Positions 7,376-13,982 of a stretch of 25,675 nt of DNA are shown here, in pieces. The notes beneath the pieces were generated by a model. It did not search any database. It saw only the letters and a list, made by a program, of their open reading frames with translations, and was not told where the DNA came from. Position 1 is the first letter of the stretch; each line of letters starts with the position of its first letter. Source of the DNA: GCA-2688105 sp964499445. GTDB lineage: Bacteria; Chloroflexota; Dehalococcoidia; Dehalococcoidales; GCA-2688105. The stretch lies in assembly GCA_964499445.1 (NCBI GenBank), contig CAZCLE010000013.1, forward strand, positions 1 to 25,675, given 5' to 3'. Both the position numbers and the translations under genes were made by a program.

Positions 7376-7404
7376 AATATATAGCATAATAAAGCGTTTG
7401 TCAA
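7376..7404 (-). promoter_or_regulatory. Promoter of the candidate small RNA
   Basis: On the minus strand a perfect TTGACA (7404-7399), 17 bases, then TATATT (7381-7376; 5 of 6). It matches the 16S promoter in quality and spacing. An inverted copy of TTGACA on the plus strand (7412-7417) makes the site TGTCAA-N7-TTGACA. Confidence 0.8.
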
Positions 7405-7446
7405 GTTCTTTTTGACATAATTAGCAAGTAATTAGGAGGTAACTTA

Positions 7447-8310
7447 ATGCCACAGGCTAAGATAGGGGTGATTGGGGGGACGGGGCTGTATGATATTGAG
7501 GGGCTGACCGATATAGAGGAAGTTGACATAACTACTCCATTCGGCAAGCCGAGTGATACCATCATCGTCGGTAAGCTGGAGGGGGTGGGGGTTGCCTTCC
7601 TGCCCCGGCATGGGCGGGGGCACCGCATCTCACCTACTGAGTTGCCCTCCCGAGCCAATATCTATGCCCTGAAGTCGCTGGGGGTGGAGCACATTATTGC
7701 CATCAACTCGGCGGGTAGCTTTAAATCAGAGATTAAGCCCGGCGACCTGGTTATCCCTGACCAGCTTATTGACCGCACCCGGAGCCGGGTTAATTCCTTC
7801 TTCGGCGGGGGTATTGTGGCTCATATCCCCTTCGCCAACCCTTTCTGTCCGGTGTTAAGCCAGATTTTATATCAGGCGGCACAGGAGGTGGGAGCCAGTG
7901 TCCATCCGGAAGGCACCTATGTGGTTATGGAGGGTCTTGCCTTCTCTACCCGGGCTGAATCACGACTTCACCTTTCCTGGGGGGTGGATATTGTCGGGAT
8001 GACTGCTTTGCCTGAAGCCAAGCTGGCCAGGGAGGCAGAAATCTGCTACGCTATTATTGGCTGCGTTTCTGACTACGATAGCTGGCATGATATACACGAG
8101 CCGGTAACCGTAGATATTGTCCTGGATATCATGCACCAGAATGTTGACACTGCTAAGAAAATCATCAAGTTGGCCGTCAGCCGGATACCGGAAAAGCGCG
8201 ATTGTGAATGTGCTACCGCACTGAAGACGGCTATTATTACCGCCCCTGAGGCAATACCGGCGGAGCTGAAGAAGAAGCTCAACCTGTTAATCGGTAAGTA
8301 TATTTCGTAG
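7447..8310 (+). CDS. mtnP: S-methyl-5'-thioadenosine phosphorylase
   Basis: 287 residues, normal for the MTAP branch of the PNP/UDP family. It splits methylthioadenosine with phosphate into adenine and 5-methylthioribose-1-phosphate, the substrate of MtnA. Visible signatures are IGVIGGTGLYD at the N-terminus (phosphate-binding GTG), LPRHGRGHRISPTELPSRANIYALK, AINSAGS, VVMEGLAFSTRAESR and GMTALPEAKLAREAEICYA. SDYDSW provides the two Asp that distinguish adenine-specific from guanine-specific enzymes. The usual GPRFSTRAE is GLAFSTRAE here, a small divergence. A strong AGGAGG lies seven bases before the ATG. It could instead accept other purine nucleosides, but the mtnA context favours MTA. Confidence 0.92.
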   Translation: MPQAKIGVIGGTGLYDIEGLTDIEEVDITTPFGKPSDTIIVGKLEGVGVAFLPRHGRGHRISPTELPSRANIYALKSLGVEHIIAINSAGSFKSEIKPGDLVIPDQLIDRTRSRVNSFFGGGIVAHIPFANPFCPVLSQILYQAAQEVGASVHPEGTYVVMEGLAFSTRAESRLHLSWGVDIVGMTALPEAKLAREAEICYAIIGCVSDYDSWHDIHEPVTVDIVLDIMHQNVDTAKKIIKLAVSRIPEKRDCECATALKTAIITAPEAIPAELKKKLNLLIGKYIS

Positions 8311-8387
8311 ATTCATCCCTTTTATCTCACTCCTTATGGGCAGGACAAATTTCTCTCTTGAGGTCGTTTAGCAACCTATCCCCCTGA

Positions 8388-8507
8388 CCCCCTTCCCTTA
8401 ATAAGGGAAGGGGGAGTGTAGGTGAGAGAGGGGCTTCGCCCCTCTCTCAAATCTCTTCCCCCTCTCCTTCTCAAGGAGAGGGGGATTAAGGGGGTGAGGT
8501 TAATAAA
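8388..8507 (+). repeat. Double-hairpin dispersed repeat, copy C (longest)
   Basis: Three perfect hairpins lie in a row. The first (8388-8414) has a 13-bp stem, CCCCCTTCCCTTA paired to TAAGGGAAGGGGG. The second (8424-8448) is GAGAGAGGGGC-TTC-GCCCCTCTCTC. The third (8458-8484) has the stem CCCCCTCTCCTT paired to AAGGAGAGGGGG. The tail ATTAAGGGGGTGAGG then TTAATAAAC ends about 80 bases before the methionine synthase start, so here the repeat does not supply the ribosome-binding site. The first 70 bases of the gap (8311-8380) show nothing recognisable. Confidence 0.85.
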
Positions 8508-8585
8508 CAATTTCTTTCTTCTGACTTCCCTTAATAAGCGACTTTATGCTTAAATAGATAGAATCGCCCTAGGGGGTTAACTTTT

Positions 8586-9614
8586 ATGCCTTGTATAGAA
8601 TTTGGCTGCTTACCCACTATTATTGGCAGTATGCCCCATACTGACCCGGCTGAGGCGTGCTCGTTGGTCACCCGCTACCTTAAAGACATCCCTGTCTGGC
8701 CTCAGCTACCCAAGCGCTCCTTTCGGGAAAATATGTATGCCCAGTTCAGTGAGGGCTTCCCCGGGGTGGTGCTCAAGGGGGACAGCATCTATATAGACCG
8801 CACTCAGGATTTAGATAAGCCGCTGGAGCAGCTTTACGCCGCCTATCTGGAGAATAATATTGATAAATATCCTATTAGCCCGGAATATGCGGCTGGTCTC
8901 CGTAGCTTCCTGTCCCTGACCACCCTGTCGCCTCGGGCGGTTAAGGGGCAGATAACCGGACCGATTACCTGGGGGCTAACCGTTACCGATGACAACCAGC
9001 GGGCGATAATATATGACGATACTCTGGCTGATGCCGCCGTCAAGCTGCTCAGGCTAAAGGCAGGCTGGCAGGAAAAGGAGCTGAGCCAAATCTCCTCCAA
9101 TACCATCATATTTGTTGATGAGCCGTATATGGCTGCCTACGGCTCGGTCTCGGTCTTATTATCCAGGGAAAGGGTTATCAACCTGCTGGAAGAGGTCTTC
9201 GGTGGGATTAGCCGGTTGAAGGGAGTCCATTGCTGCGGCAACACCGACTGGTCAATTTTGCTGGACACCAGTGCTGACATCATCAGCTTTGACGCTTACA
9301 ACTATGCTCAGTCGCTGAGCCTCTATCCGGCTGAGGTTAAAAAATTTCTGGACAGGAAGGGCGCTATCGCCTGGGGGATTATCCCTAATAATGAAGAATC
9401 ACTGGCCAGGGAATCGGTAGCCAGTCTCAAAGACCGCCTGGAGGAGGCAATGGCCCCCTTCACCAGAAAAGGCATCCCCTTTAAGCAGTTGATAGAGCAG
9501 GGATTGCTTACCCCCAGCTGTGGGCTGGCATCTTTAGCTAATAAGGATGCTGCTGCGCTGGTCTTGGAGTTGCTGACGGAACTGTCCTTAAAGATAAGAA
9601 AACGCTATATGTAA
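8586..9614 (+). CDS. Core methionine synthase (short MetE-like, folate-independent type)
   Basis: 342 residues, matching only the C-terminal catalytic barrel of cobalamin-independent methionine synthase and lacking its N-terminal half. Expected residues are VDEP (177-180), the zinc-type HCC at 215-217, and the final zinc Cys312 in TPSCGL. Short MetE proteins of this type are known from Dehalococcoides and other Wood-Ljungdahl-type organisms. There they take the methyl group from a methylcorrinoid protein rather than from methyltetrahydrofolate; applying that here is inference. An AGGGGGT ribosome-binding site precedes the ATG. The position downstream of mtnP, in a region with ahcY and metK, supports a role in methionine synthesis. 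A uroporphyrinogen decarboxylase-like methyltransferase is the main alternative. Confidence 0.8.
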   Translation: MPCIEFGCLPTIIGSMPHTDPAEACSLVTRYLKDIPVWPQLPKRSFRENMYAQFSEGFPGVVLKGDSIYIDRTQDLDKPLEQLYAAYLENNIDKYPISPEYAAGLRSFLSLTTLSPRAVKGQITGPITWGLTVTDDNQRAIIYDDTLADAAVKLLRLKAGWQEKELSQISSNTIIFVDEPYMAAYGSVSVLLSRERVINLLEEVFGGISRLKGVHCCGNTDWSILLDTSADIISFDAYNYAQSLSLYPAEVKKFLDRKGAIAWGIIPNNEESLARESVASLKDRLEEAMAPFTRKGIPFKQLIEQGLLTPSCGLASLANKDAAALVLELLTELSLKIRKRYM

Positions 9615-9675
9615 TTAAGTTTAGGCCCCTTCAATCTTCCCTAATAAACAATTCATTCAGAGGAGAGATTTATAG

Positions 9676-9888
9676 ATGGAATGTCAGATTGACGTTAACA
9701 AAGCCAATTGTCCCTGCACCTATGAGCCCTGCTCTAGAAAGGGCAAGTGCTGCGAATGCATCTCATATCACCTGGGGCTGGGTGAACTTCCTGGCTGTGT
9801 CTTTCCCCCAGAGGTAGAGAGGACCTACGACCGCTCTTTCGCCAAGTTCGTAGAGGTCGTCACTGCTAAAGGTGGCAGGAAAAGCTAA
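9676..9888 (+). CDS. Small Cys-rich DUF6485 family protein
   Basis: 70 residues with a dense cysteine pattern near the N-terminus: NCPCTYEPCSRKGKCCECI, followed by YHLGLGELPGCVFPPEVERTYDRSF. This matches the small DUF6485 family of strict anaerobes as I recall it. Six closely spaced Cys plus two flanking ones (residues 3 and 39 or so) suggest binding of zinc or an iron-sulfur cluster. The function is unknown. GAGGAG precedes the ATG at normal spacing. It lies 61 bases after the core methionine synthase on the same strand and may be co-transcribed with it. Confidence 0.8.
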   Translation: MECQIDVNKANCPCTYEPCSRKGKCCECISYHLGLGELPGCVFPPEVERTYDRSFAKFVEVVTAKGGRKS

Positions 9889-9909
9889 TTTGGGTTATAT
9901 TATCTAGCG

Positions 9910-10014
9910 ATGAACAAAAGTAAACGGGTGGCTCTCCTTAAGCATCGGCGCAAAGCAAAAAGGCTGAAGGAAAAGAGAAAAGGAGAACAAGCTCTAGCTA
10001 AGGAAGGTGCGTAG
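9910..10014 (+). CDS. Very basic 34-residue peptide, hypothetical
   Basis: An ATG at 9910 opens a 34-codon frame ending with TAG at 10012-10014, between two well-supported genes. The product begins MNKSKRVALLKHRRKAKRLK and is rich in Lys and Arg, with a predicted single amphipathic helix. Its composition is like small ribosome-associated or nucleic-acid-binding peptides. There is no clear SD before the ATG, which lowers confidence. I recall similar short KHRRKAKRLKEKRK-type peptides in other bacteria but cannot name a family. The gap is otherwise without a gene. Confidence 0.5.
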   Translation: MNKSKRVALLKHRRKAKRLKEKRKGEQALAKEGA

Positions 10015-10026
10015 CGGTAAAAGCTG

Positions 10027-10563
10027 ATGAAGCGAGTCTGTCTGCTCACGGGACGGCCTGGCACCGGGAAAACCAGCCTTATCAAGCAAGCCGTAGCCGG
10101 GATGAGGGGCAAAGCCGGCGGCTTTTACACCGAGGAAATACGGGGTGGGGGGATAAGGGAAGGCTTCAGGCTGGTTACCCTGGATGGTCAGGATGCCACA
10201 CTGGCTCATGTCAATATTCATAGCCCGTACCGGGTAAGCAAGTATGGGGTTGACATTGATAGTTTAGACCGGGTAGGTGTTCCCGCTCTCCACCAGGCAG
10301 CCCGGCACTGTGATTTAGTCGTCATTGATGAAATCGGCAAGATGGAACTGTTTTCGGCTGACTTCAGGGATGCCGTTTCCCAGATAATTGACAGTGGAAA
10401 AAGGGTTCTCGGGACTATTATGTTCAACGCCAACCCCTGGGCAGATAGAATCAAGCAAAACCCGCAGGTACATCTAATCGAAGTAACCAGAACCAGCTAC
10501 CATCAGGTGCTGGAGGAATTGCGACGCTGGCTAAGCGTCACCCCAAGTGTCAACAAAAATTGA
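10027..10563 (+). CDS. THEP1-like nucleoside-triphosphatase (NTPase_1 family)
   Basis: 178 residues, the usual size of this family. Walker A is GRPGTGKTS near residues 9-17. GGFYTEEIRGGG and REGFRLVTLDG are family-specific blocks, and VVIDEIGKMELFS is the Walker B segment with its catalytic Glu. Thermophilic homologues hydrolyse ATP, GTP and other NTPs with low turnover, and the human homologue is cancer-related NTPase; the in vivo role is not known. The ribosome-binding site is weak. The gene is followed after 15 bases by the phosphotransferase-like gene, so the two are likely in one operon. Confidence 0.88.
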   Translation: MKRVCLLTGRPGTGKTSLIKQAVAGMRGKAGGFYTEEIRGGGIREGFRLVTLDGQDATLAHVNIHSPYRVSKYGVDIDSLDRVGVPALHQAARHCDLVVIDEIGKMELFSADFRDAVSQIIDSGKRVLGTIMFNANPWADRIKQNPQVHLIEVTRTSYHQVLEELRRWLSVTPSVNKN

Positions 10564-10578
10564 AGGAGATGAGGGCTG

Positions 10579-11580
10579 ATGCCGCAGCTACCAGAAATGG
10601 TTCAAGCCCTGCTTGACCCGAAAGCCTATCCTGACACCACCCACGGGGTGGAACTGGTGCAGACCCAGATGTCATTTGTCTTTCTGACCGACGACTATGT
10701 ATATAAGGTGAAAAAGCCGGTAAATCTGGGTTACCTTGACTACACCACTTTGGATAGGCGCCAGTTCTACTGCCAGCGAGAAGTTGACCTTAACCGGCGT
10801 CTCTGCCCTGAAGTCTATTTGGGGGTGGTGACCATAACTGAGGATGAGGGTGATTTTGTTTTGGACGGTCAGGGAAAGGTTATAGAGTATGCGGTCAAAA
10901 TGCGCCGCCTTCCCCGGGAGGCAATGATGGATGTACGGCTAGCTCAAAACCGGGTGTCGCCGCCAATGGTAATCAGCGTGGCGCAAAAACTGGCGGAGTT
11001 TCACCACATGGCTGAGACCAATGCTGAAATCAGCACCTTTGGCAGTCTGGATACTATTACCCAGAATACTGAGGAAAACTTCACCCAGACGGAAAAATAC
11101 ATTGGCAACACCATTTCTCGTAAGCAGTATCAGCACGTTAAGGCTTATACCGATAGCTTTATTAGCCAAAATGCCCCTTTATTTATTAAACGGCTCGCCG
11201 ATGGCAGGATACGAGATTGCCACGGAGACCTTCACGCCGCCCACATCTGCTTCACCAGCGGCATCTGCATCTACGATTGTATAGAGTTTAATGACCGGTT
11301 CCGGTATTGTGATGTCGCCTCGGAGGTTGCCTTCCTGGCTATGGATTTAGATAACTATCGGCGGTCTGACCTCTCCCTTAGCTTTGTTAATGCCTATGTA
11401 GCTAAGAGCCAGGATAATGAGCTACTCAAGCTACTCAATTTCTATAAGTGCTACCGGGCTTATGTGCGGGGGAAGGTGGAGAGCTTCCAGCTCGATGACC
11501 CCCATATCTCTGAGGGGGAAAAGGCGGGGGTTAAAACCCGTGCCCAAAGGTATTTTGAGCTTGCCGAATCGTATATCTAG
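10579..11580 (+). CDS. COG2187-type aminoglycoside phosphotransferase-like protein
   Basis: 333 residues with a protein-kinase-like (APH) fold. The N-lobe contains SFVFLTDDYVYKVKKPVNLGYLDY with the ATP-binding Lys. The C-lobe has RIRDCHGDLHAAHIC (Brenner motif, catalytic Asp) and IYDCIEFNDRFRYCDVASEVAFLAMDLD (metal-binding region). In many bacteria this domain is fused to a COG0645 P-loop kinase. Here the protein ends after the first domain, and a P-loop protein of that kind is encoded separately at 12919, across an accessory gap. GAAGGAG and GAGGG lie upstream of the ATG. The substrate is unknown, and true aminoglycoside resistance is unlikely. Confidence 0.82.
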   Translation: MPQLPEMVQALLDPKAYPDTTHGVELVQTQMSFVFLTDDYVYKVKKPVNLGYLDYTTLDRRQFYCQREVDLNRRLCPEVYLGVVTITEDEGDFVLDGQGKVIEYAVKMRRLPREAMMDVRLAQNRVSPPMVISVAQKLAEFHHMAETNAEISTFGSLDTITQNTEENFTQTEKYIGNTISRKQYQHVKAYTDSFISQNAPLFIKRLADGRIRDCHGDLHAAHICFTSGICIYDCIEFNDRFRYCDVASEVAFLAMDLDNYRRSDLSLSFVNAYVAKSQDNELLKLLNFYKCYRAYVRGKVESFQLDDPHISEGEKAGVKTRAQRYFELAESYI

Positions 11581-11709
11581 AAATTTGACCGTCGATTAGA
11601 GCCTTGCCTAAGGCTTGTTAAATTAGCTGATGAGTCTTTATGGTGGTAGAGGAGATTAGACAGCGAAGAACTTGCCCTATACCTTTATAGTAGGTGCCGA
11701 AGTCAGCAC

Positions 11710-11738
11710 TGGACAAAGGATAGCCAACATAATATAAT
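11710..11738 (+). promoter_or_regulatory. Strong promoter before a 28-codon frame
   Basis: TGGACA (11710-11715; 5 of 6), 17 bases, and a perfect TATAAT (11733-11738). The predicted start is near 11745. It is followed by AGGAGG at 11761 and an ATG at 11774, and by no other gene until the methyltransferase at 12114. Confidence 0.7.
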
Positions 11739-11773
11739 AAAGCATAGGGACTTTCTAGCTAGGAGGTTTGTTT

Positions 11774-11860
11774 ATGATTAGAAGCCACAAAGAACGGCAA
11801 GTAATACACTGGTTCTCCCTCTTCTATCTCGTTCCTGACCGCAGATTATCATTTGAGTGA
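11774..11860 (+). CDS. Possible 28-residue peptide (leader peptide or gene remnant)
   Basis: ATG at 11774 with a textbook AGGAGG seven bases upstream, inside a transcript starting from the promoter at 11710-11738; TGA at 11858-11860. The peptide starts MIRSHKERQVIHWFSLFYLV: a basic N-terminus, then a short hydrophobic stretch. I do not recognise it. It could be a leader peptide for the methyltransferase 250 bases downstream, a small membrane-active peptide, or the surviving 5' end of a decayed gene. The good expression signals make it worth listing. Confidence 0.35.
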   Translation: MIRSHKERQVIHWFSLFYLVPDRRLSFE

Positions 11861-12113
11861 TTAGCCCACCTCCAATGAACTAGGGCTGAGTCCATTAGTA
11901 TCTCCTTCATTTAAGTTCTCTCCCACAATTGTCGAAGTTTTCTATGGGCTCTCTTTTTGTGCATTTTCTGTAGGTTATTTCTGTGCTTGCCTGCCTCTCA
12001 ACGTTGGTACTGCGAGCTGTAGCTGTTTTGCTTTGCTTGTCATGCGACACATAGAATAGCTTCTTTTCAGGTAAGGTATGCGCACTTCAGGTTAAAATAA
12101 AGGGGGTAGAATT

Positions 12114-12878
12114 ATGCAAGATTTGAACTACGAGATTACAATTCCGGACCTGAACTGTCATCTAGAACAAGATGAAGAATATATAATAGTTGATTTCGGT
12201 AACAGACAGGAAGAAATCAGGCTTCATGATTACGGTGTGATTTATAATATTCCTGGACTATATGAGGAAATCTTCCATGACTGTTTGAAATGTAACTCTC
12301 CAAAAGTAATATGTGATATGCTAATTGATGTGTTAGAGGAATCGGGATATAGTATAGAGGGTTACAAGGTACTTGATTTCGGTGCTGGCAATGGTGCAGT
12401 CGGAGAGCAGATTAAGAAGAGGGGCTGTGATTTAGTAATCGGCGTTGATATTCTAGCTGAAGCCAAAGACGCAGTAGATAGGGATCGCGCCGGGATTTAT
12501 GACGATTATTTCGTGATGGATTTGAGCCAACTTGACGACAAGAAAATAGAAAAATTAAAAAAGTACGATTTTGATGCTCTCATAACGGTAGCCGCCTTGG
12601 GTTTTAATGATGTGCCTCCCCGTGCATTTTTAAACGCCTTTAACCTCGTAAAAGATAATGGTTGGATTACTTTTAATATTAAGGATAGATTTCTAACAGA
12701 GGAGGATGACACAGGTTATCAAGATACCTTCAAGTGTATTAGTAAAGATGCGCTTCATATTTATCAAACAAAACGTTATTGCCATAGGCTTTCATTAACC
12801 GGTGAAAGGCTTAACTATATAGGGGTTGTTGGTCAAAAGATCAAAGATGTGGACATAAACAAACTTTGTGATATGTAA
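12114..12878 (+). CDS. Class I SAM-dependent methyltransferase
   Basis: 254 residues. The SAM-binding motif I is VLDFGAGNGAVGEQI at about residues 84-98, followed by the acidic end of strand beta-2 (VIGVDIL) and a later FDALITVAALGFNDVPP region in the position of motif IV. An N-terminal ~80 residues precede the Rossmann fold and may confer substrate specificity. The gene is A+T-rich compared with its neighbours and sits alone in an accessory-looking gap, which suggests acquisition. AAGGGGGT precedes the ATG. The substrate (small molecule, nucleic acid or protein) cannot be told from sequence. Confidence 0.75.
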   Translation: MQDLNYEITIPDLNCHLEQDEEYIIVDFGNRQEEIRLHDYGVIYNIPGLYEEIFHDCLKCNSPKVICDMLIDVLEESGYSIEGYKVLDFGAGNGAVGEQIKKRGCDLVIGVDILAEAKDAVDRDRAGIYDDYFVMDLSQLDDKKIEKLKKYDFDALITVAALGFNDVPPRAFLNAFNLVKDNGWITFNIKDRFLTEEDDTGYQDTFKCISKDALHIYQTKRYCHRLSLTGERLNYIGVVGQKIKDVDINKLCDM

Positions 12879-12918
12879 AGGTATCTTTACCTAATACCGG
12901 ATAAAAGGGGGTGATAAA

Positions 12919-13521
12919 TTGAAAGAACCGTTTATGAAATTTATAGAAACCGAGCTGGGCTCTGGTTTTTTGCTTATCGCCTGTGGGCTTCCCGGCACCT
13001 GGAAAACGGAGACCACCGAGGAAGTATCCAAGATTACCGGCTACCCTCTCCTTCGCACCGACCTGATTAGACTGGAGGTGCTGAAAAATGAGGATATTTT
13101 TGACGAAAAGGTCGCCTCCAATATGGACAAACGAACCATGGTCTATGATGAAATGTTCCGGCAGGCTGACGAAAGTTTAGACCAAGGCGATGGCGTGATA
13201 CTAGATGCCACTTTCATTACCCAGTCGTTAAGGAGGCAGGCGGCAGCAATAGCCGCTAAACACGACCTCCAGTTTGTCATCCTGCAAACCGACTGTTCGC
13301 AGGAGGTAGCCATCGCCCGGATATTGGAGCGGACTAAAGAGGATTATGTATCCAACGCTCTGACCGAGCAGGCCTACCTCAACAATAAAAAGAAGTTCGA
13401 AGAAGTAGATTTAAATGACTTGAAGAACTCGTATCCTGACCTTAGTATCACCCACCTGATAGTCGATACCCGATACGACTTGCCTGAAGACTGGCACATC
13501 ATCGGTATGGAAAAGAAATAG
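12919..13521 (+). CDS. P-loop kinase-like protein (COG0645 type) with altered Walker A
   Basis: 200 residues from TTG 12919. The start is chosen because AAGGGGGTGA lies just upstream; ATG 12934 is an alternative. The P-loop is CGLPGTWKTETTE at residues 22-34: Trp28 stands where Gly is nearly always found before the Lys (GxxGxGK). The DTDR-like LLRTDLIR, DATFITQSLRR and RILERTKE blocks fit a small-molecule or nucleic-acid kinase of the Zeta-toxin/KTI12-like group. In other bacteria such a domain is often fused behind a COG2187 domain like the protein at 10579. Here they are separate genes 1.3 kb apart. Activity cannot be assumed because of the Trp. Confidence 0.75.
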   Translation: MKEPFMKFIETELGSGFLLIACGLPGTWKTETTEEVSKITGYPLLRTDLIRLEVLKNEDIFDEKVASNMDKRTMVYDEMFRQADESLDQGDGVILDATFITQSLRRQAAAIAAKHDLQFVILQTDCSQEVAIARILERTKEDYVSNALTEQAYLNNKKKFEEVDLNDLKNSYPDLSITHLIVDTRYDLPEDWHIIGMEKK

Positions 13522-13581
13522 GTAATACTTGATACCCCCTGTCACTGTGAACAAAGTAAAGGGGAAAGGTCTCAAACCGTT

Positions 13582-13938
13582 GTGGTGGAACAATACTACG
13601 TTTACATAATGACTAATAAATCCAGAACGCTTTACACTGGTATAACGAACAACTTGGAGCGGCGTGTCTATGAGCATAAAAATAAATTAATTGAGGGCTT
13701 CACAAAGAAATATAACATCACTAAACTGGTGTATTATGAAATAAGCAACGATGTAGAGGCTGCAATTGCAAGGGAAAAGCAAATCAAGGGATGGCTGCGA
13801 AGGAAGAAGCTAGCTTTGATTGAATCAGTAAATCCACAATGGAAGGATTTAAGTAACGGGTGGTTTCGAGATGTCACCCTGAGCGATAGCGAAGGGTCTC
13901 AGATTCTTCGCTTGGCTCAGAATGACAGAGGTAAATAG
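13582..13938 (+). CDS. GIY-YIG domain protein with a repeat-encoded tail
   Basis: 118 residues from GTG 13582. The first ~90 form a complete single-domain GIY-YIG nuclease of the UPF0213/YhbQ type: YYVYIMTN and LYTGITNNLERRVYEH give the GIY and YIG elements with the following Arg, and EAAIAREKQIKGWLRRKKLALIE holds the metal-binding Glu region. Related proteins are thought to act on nucleic acids. From about residue 97 the protein is written by a 56-bp palindromic repeat (VTLSDSEGSQILRLAQNDR), so the native C-terminus has been replaced or lengthened. No good ribosome-binding site is seen. The stop codon lies inside a 29-bp tandem duplication. Confidence 0.8.
   Translation: MVEQYYVYIMTNKSRTLYTGITNNLERRVYEHKNKLIEGFTKKYNITKLVYYEISNDVEAAIAREKQIKGWLRRKKLALIESVNPQWKDLSNGWFRDVTLSDSEGSQILRLAQNDRGK
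13872..13927. repeat. 56-bp palindromic repeat inside the GIY-YIG gene
   Basis: Ends are TGTCACCCTGAGC (13872-13884) and GCTCAGAATGACA (13915-13927), inverted copies with 11 of 13 matches. The inner part pairs through GCGAAG and CTTCGC. It looks like the widespread GTCATTCTGAGC / GCGAAGAATCT family of small palindromic elements seen in many bacterial genomes. No target-site duplication is visible. Confidence 0.75.
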
Positions 13939-13979
13939 TGAACTGTTAAAATGACAGAGGTAAATAGTGAACTGTTAAA
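13922..13979. repeat. Perfect 29-bp tandem duplication
   Basis: Units 13922-13950 and 13951-13979 are identical, each starting ATGACAGAGGTAAATAG and ending ACTGTTAAA. The first unit contains the end of the palindrome and the TAG stop of the GIY-YIG gene. The second ends three bases before the PHP gene start. Confidence 0.95.
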
Positions 13980-13982
13980 GAG

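Larger units (their letters stand above)
11581..12113 (+). other. Gene-poor gap of about 530 bases
   Basis: A+T-rich stretch between two genes that are often fused elsewhere. It holds a hairpin AGCCTT-GCCT-AAGGCT at 11600-11615 without a proper T-run, a good promoter at 11710-11738 and a 28-codon frame at 11774-11860. AGCCC and GGGCT, which pair across 15 bases, lie at 11863-11887. Stop codons interrupt all frames elsewhere, and I see no tRNA, inverted terminal repeats or transposase remnant that I could defend. Confidence 0.6.

Noticed and set aside
10579..11580. Aminoglycoside resistance gene
   Set aside because: The fold matches APH enzymes, but the protein belongs to a general COG2187 group with no known link to resistance.
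11861..12060. Transposase remnant on the minus strand of the gap (a short frame starting MTSKAKQLQL)
   Set aside because: It resembles the start of some Y1 transposases only loosely, stops after 22 codons and has no nearby His-x-His motif.
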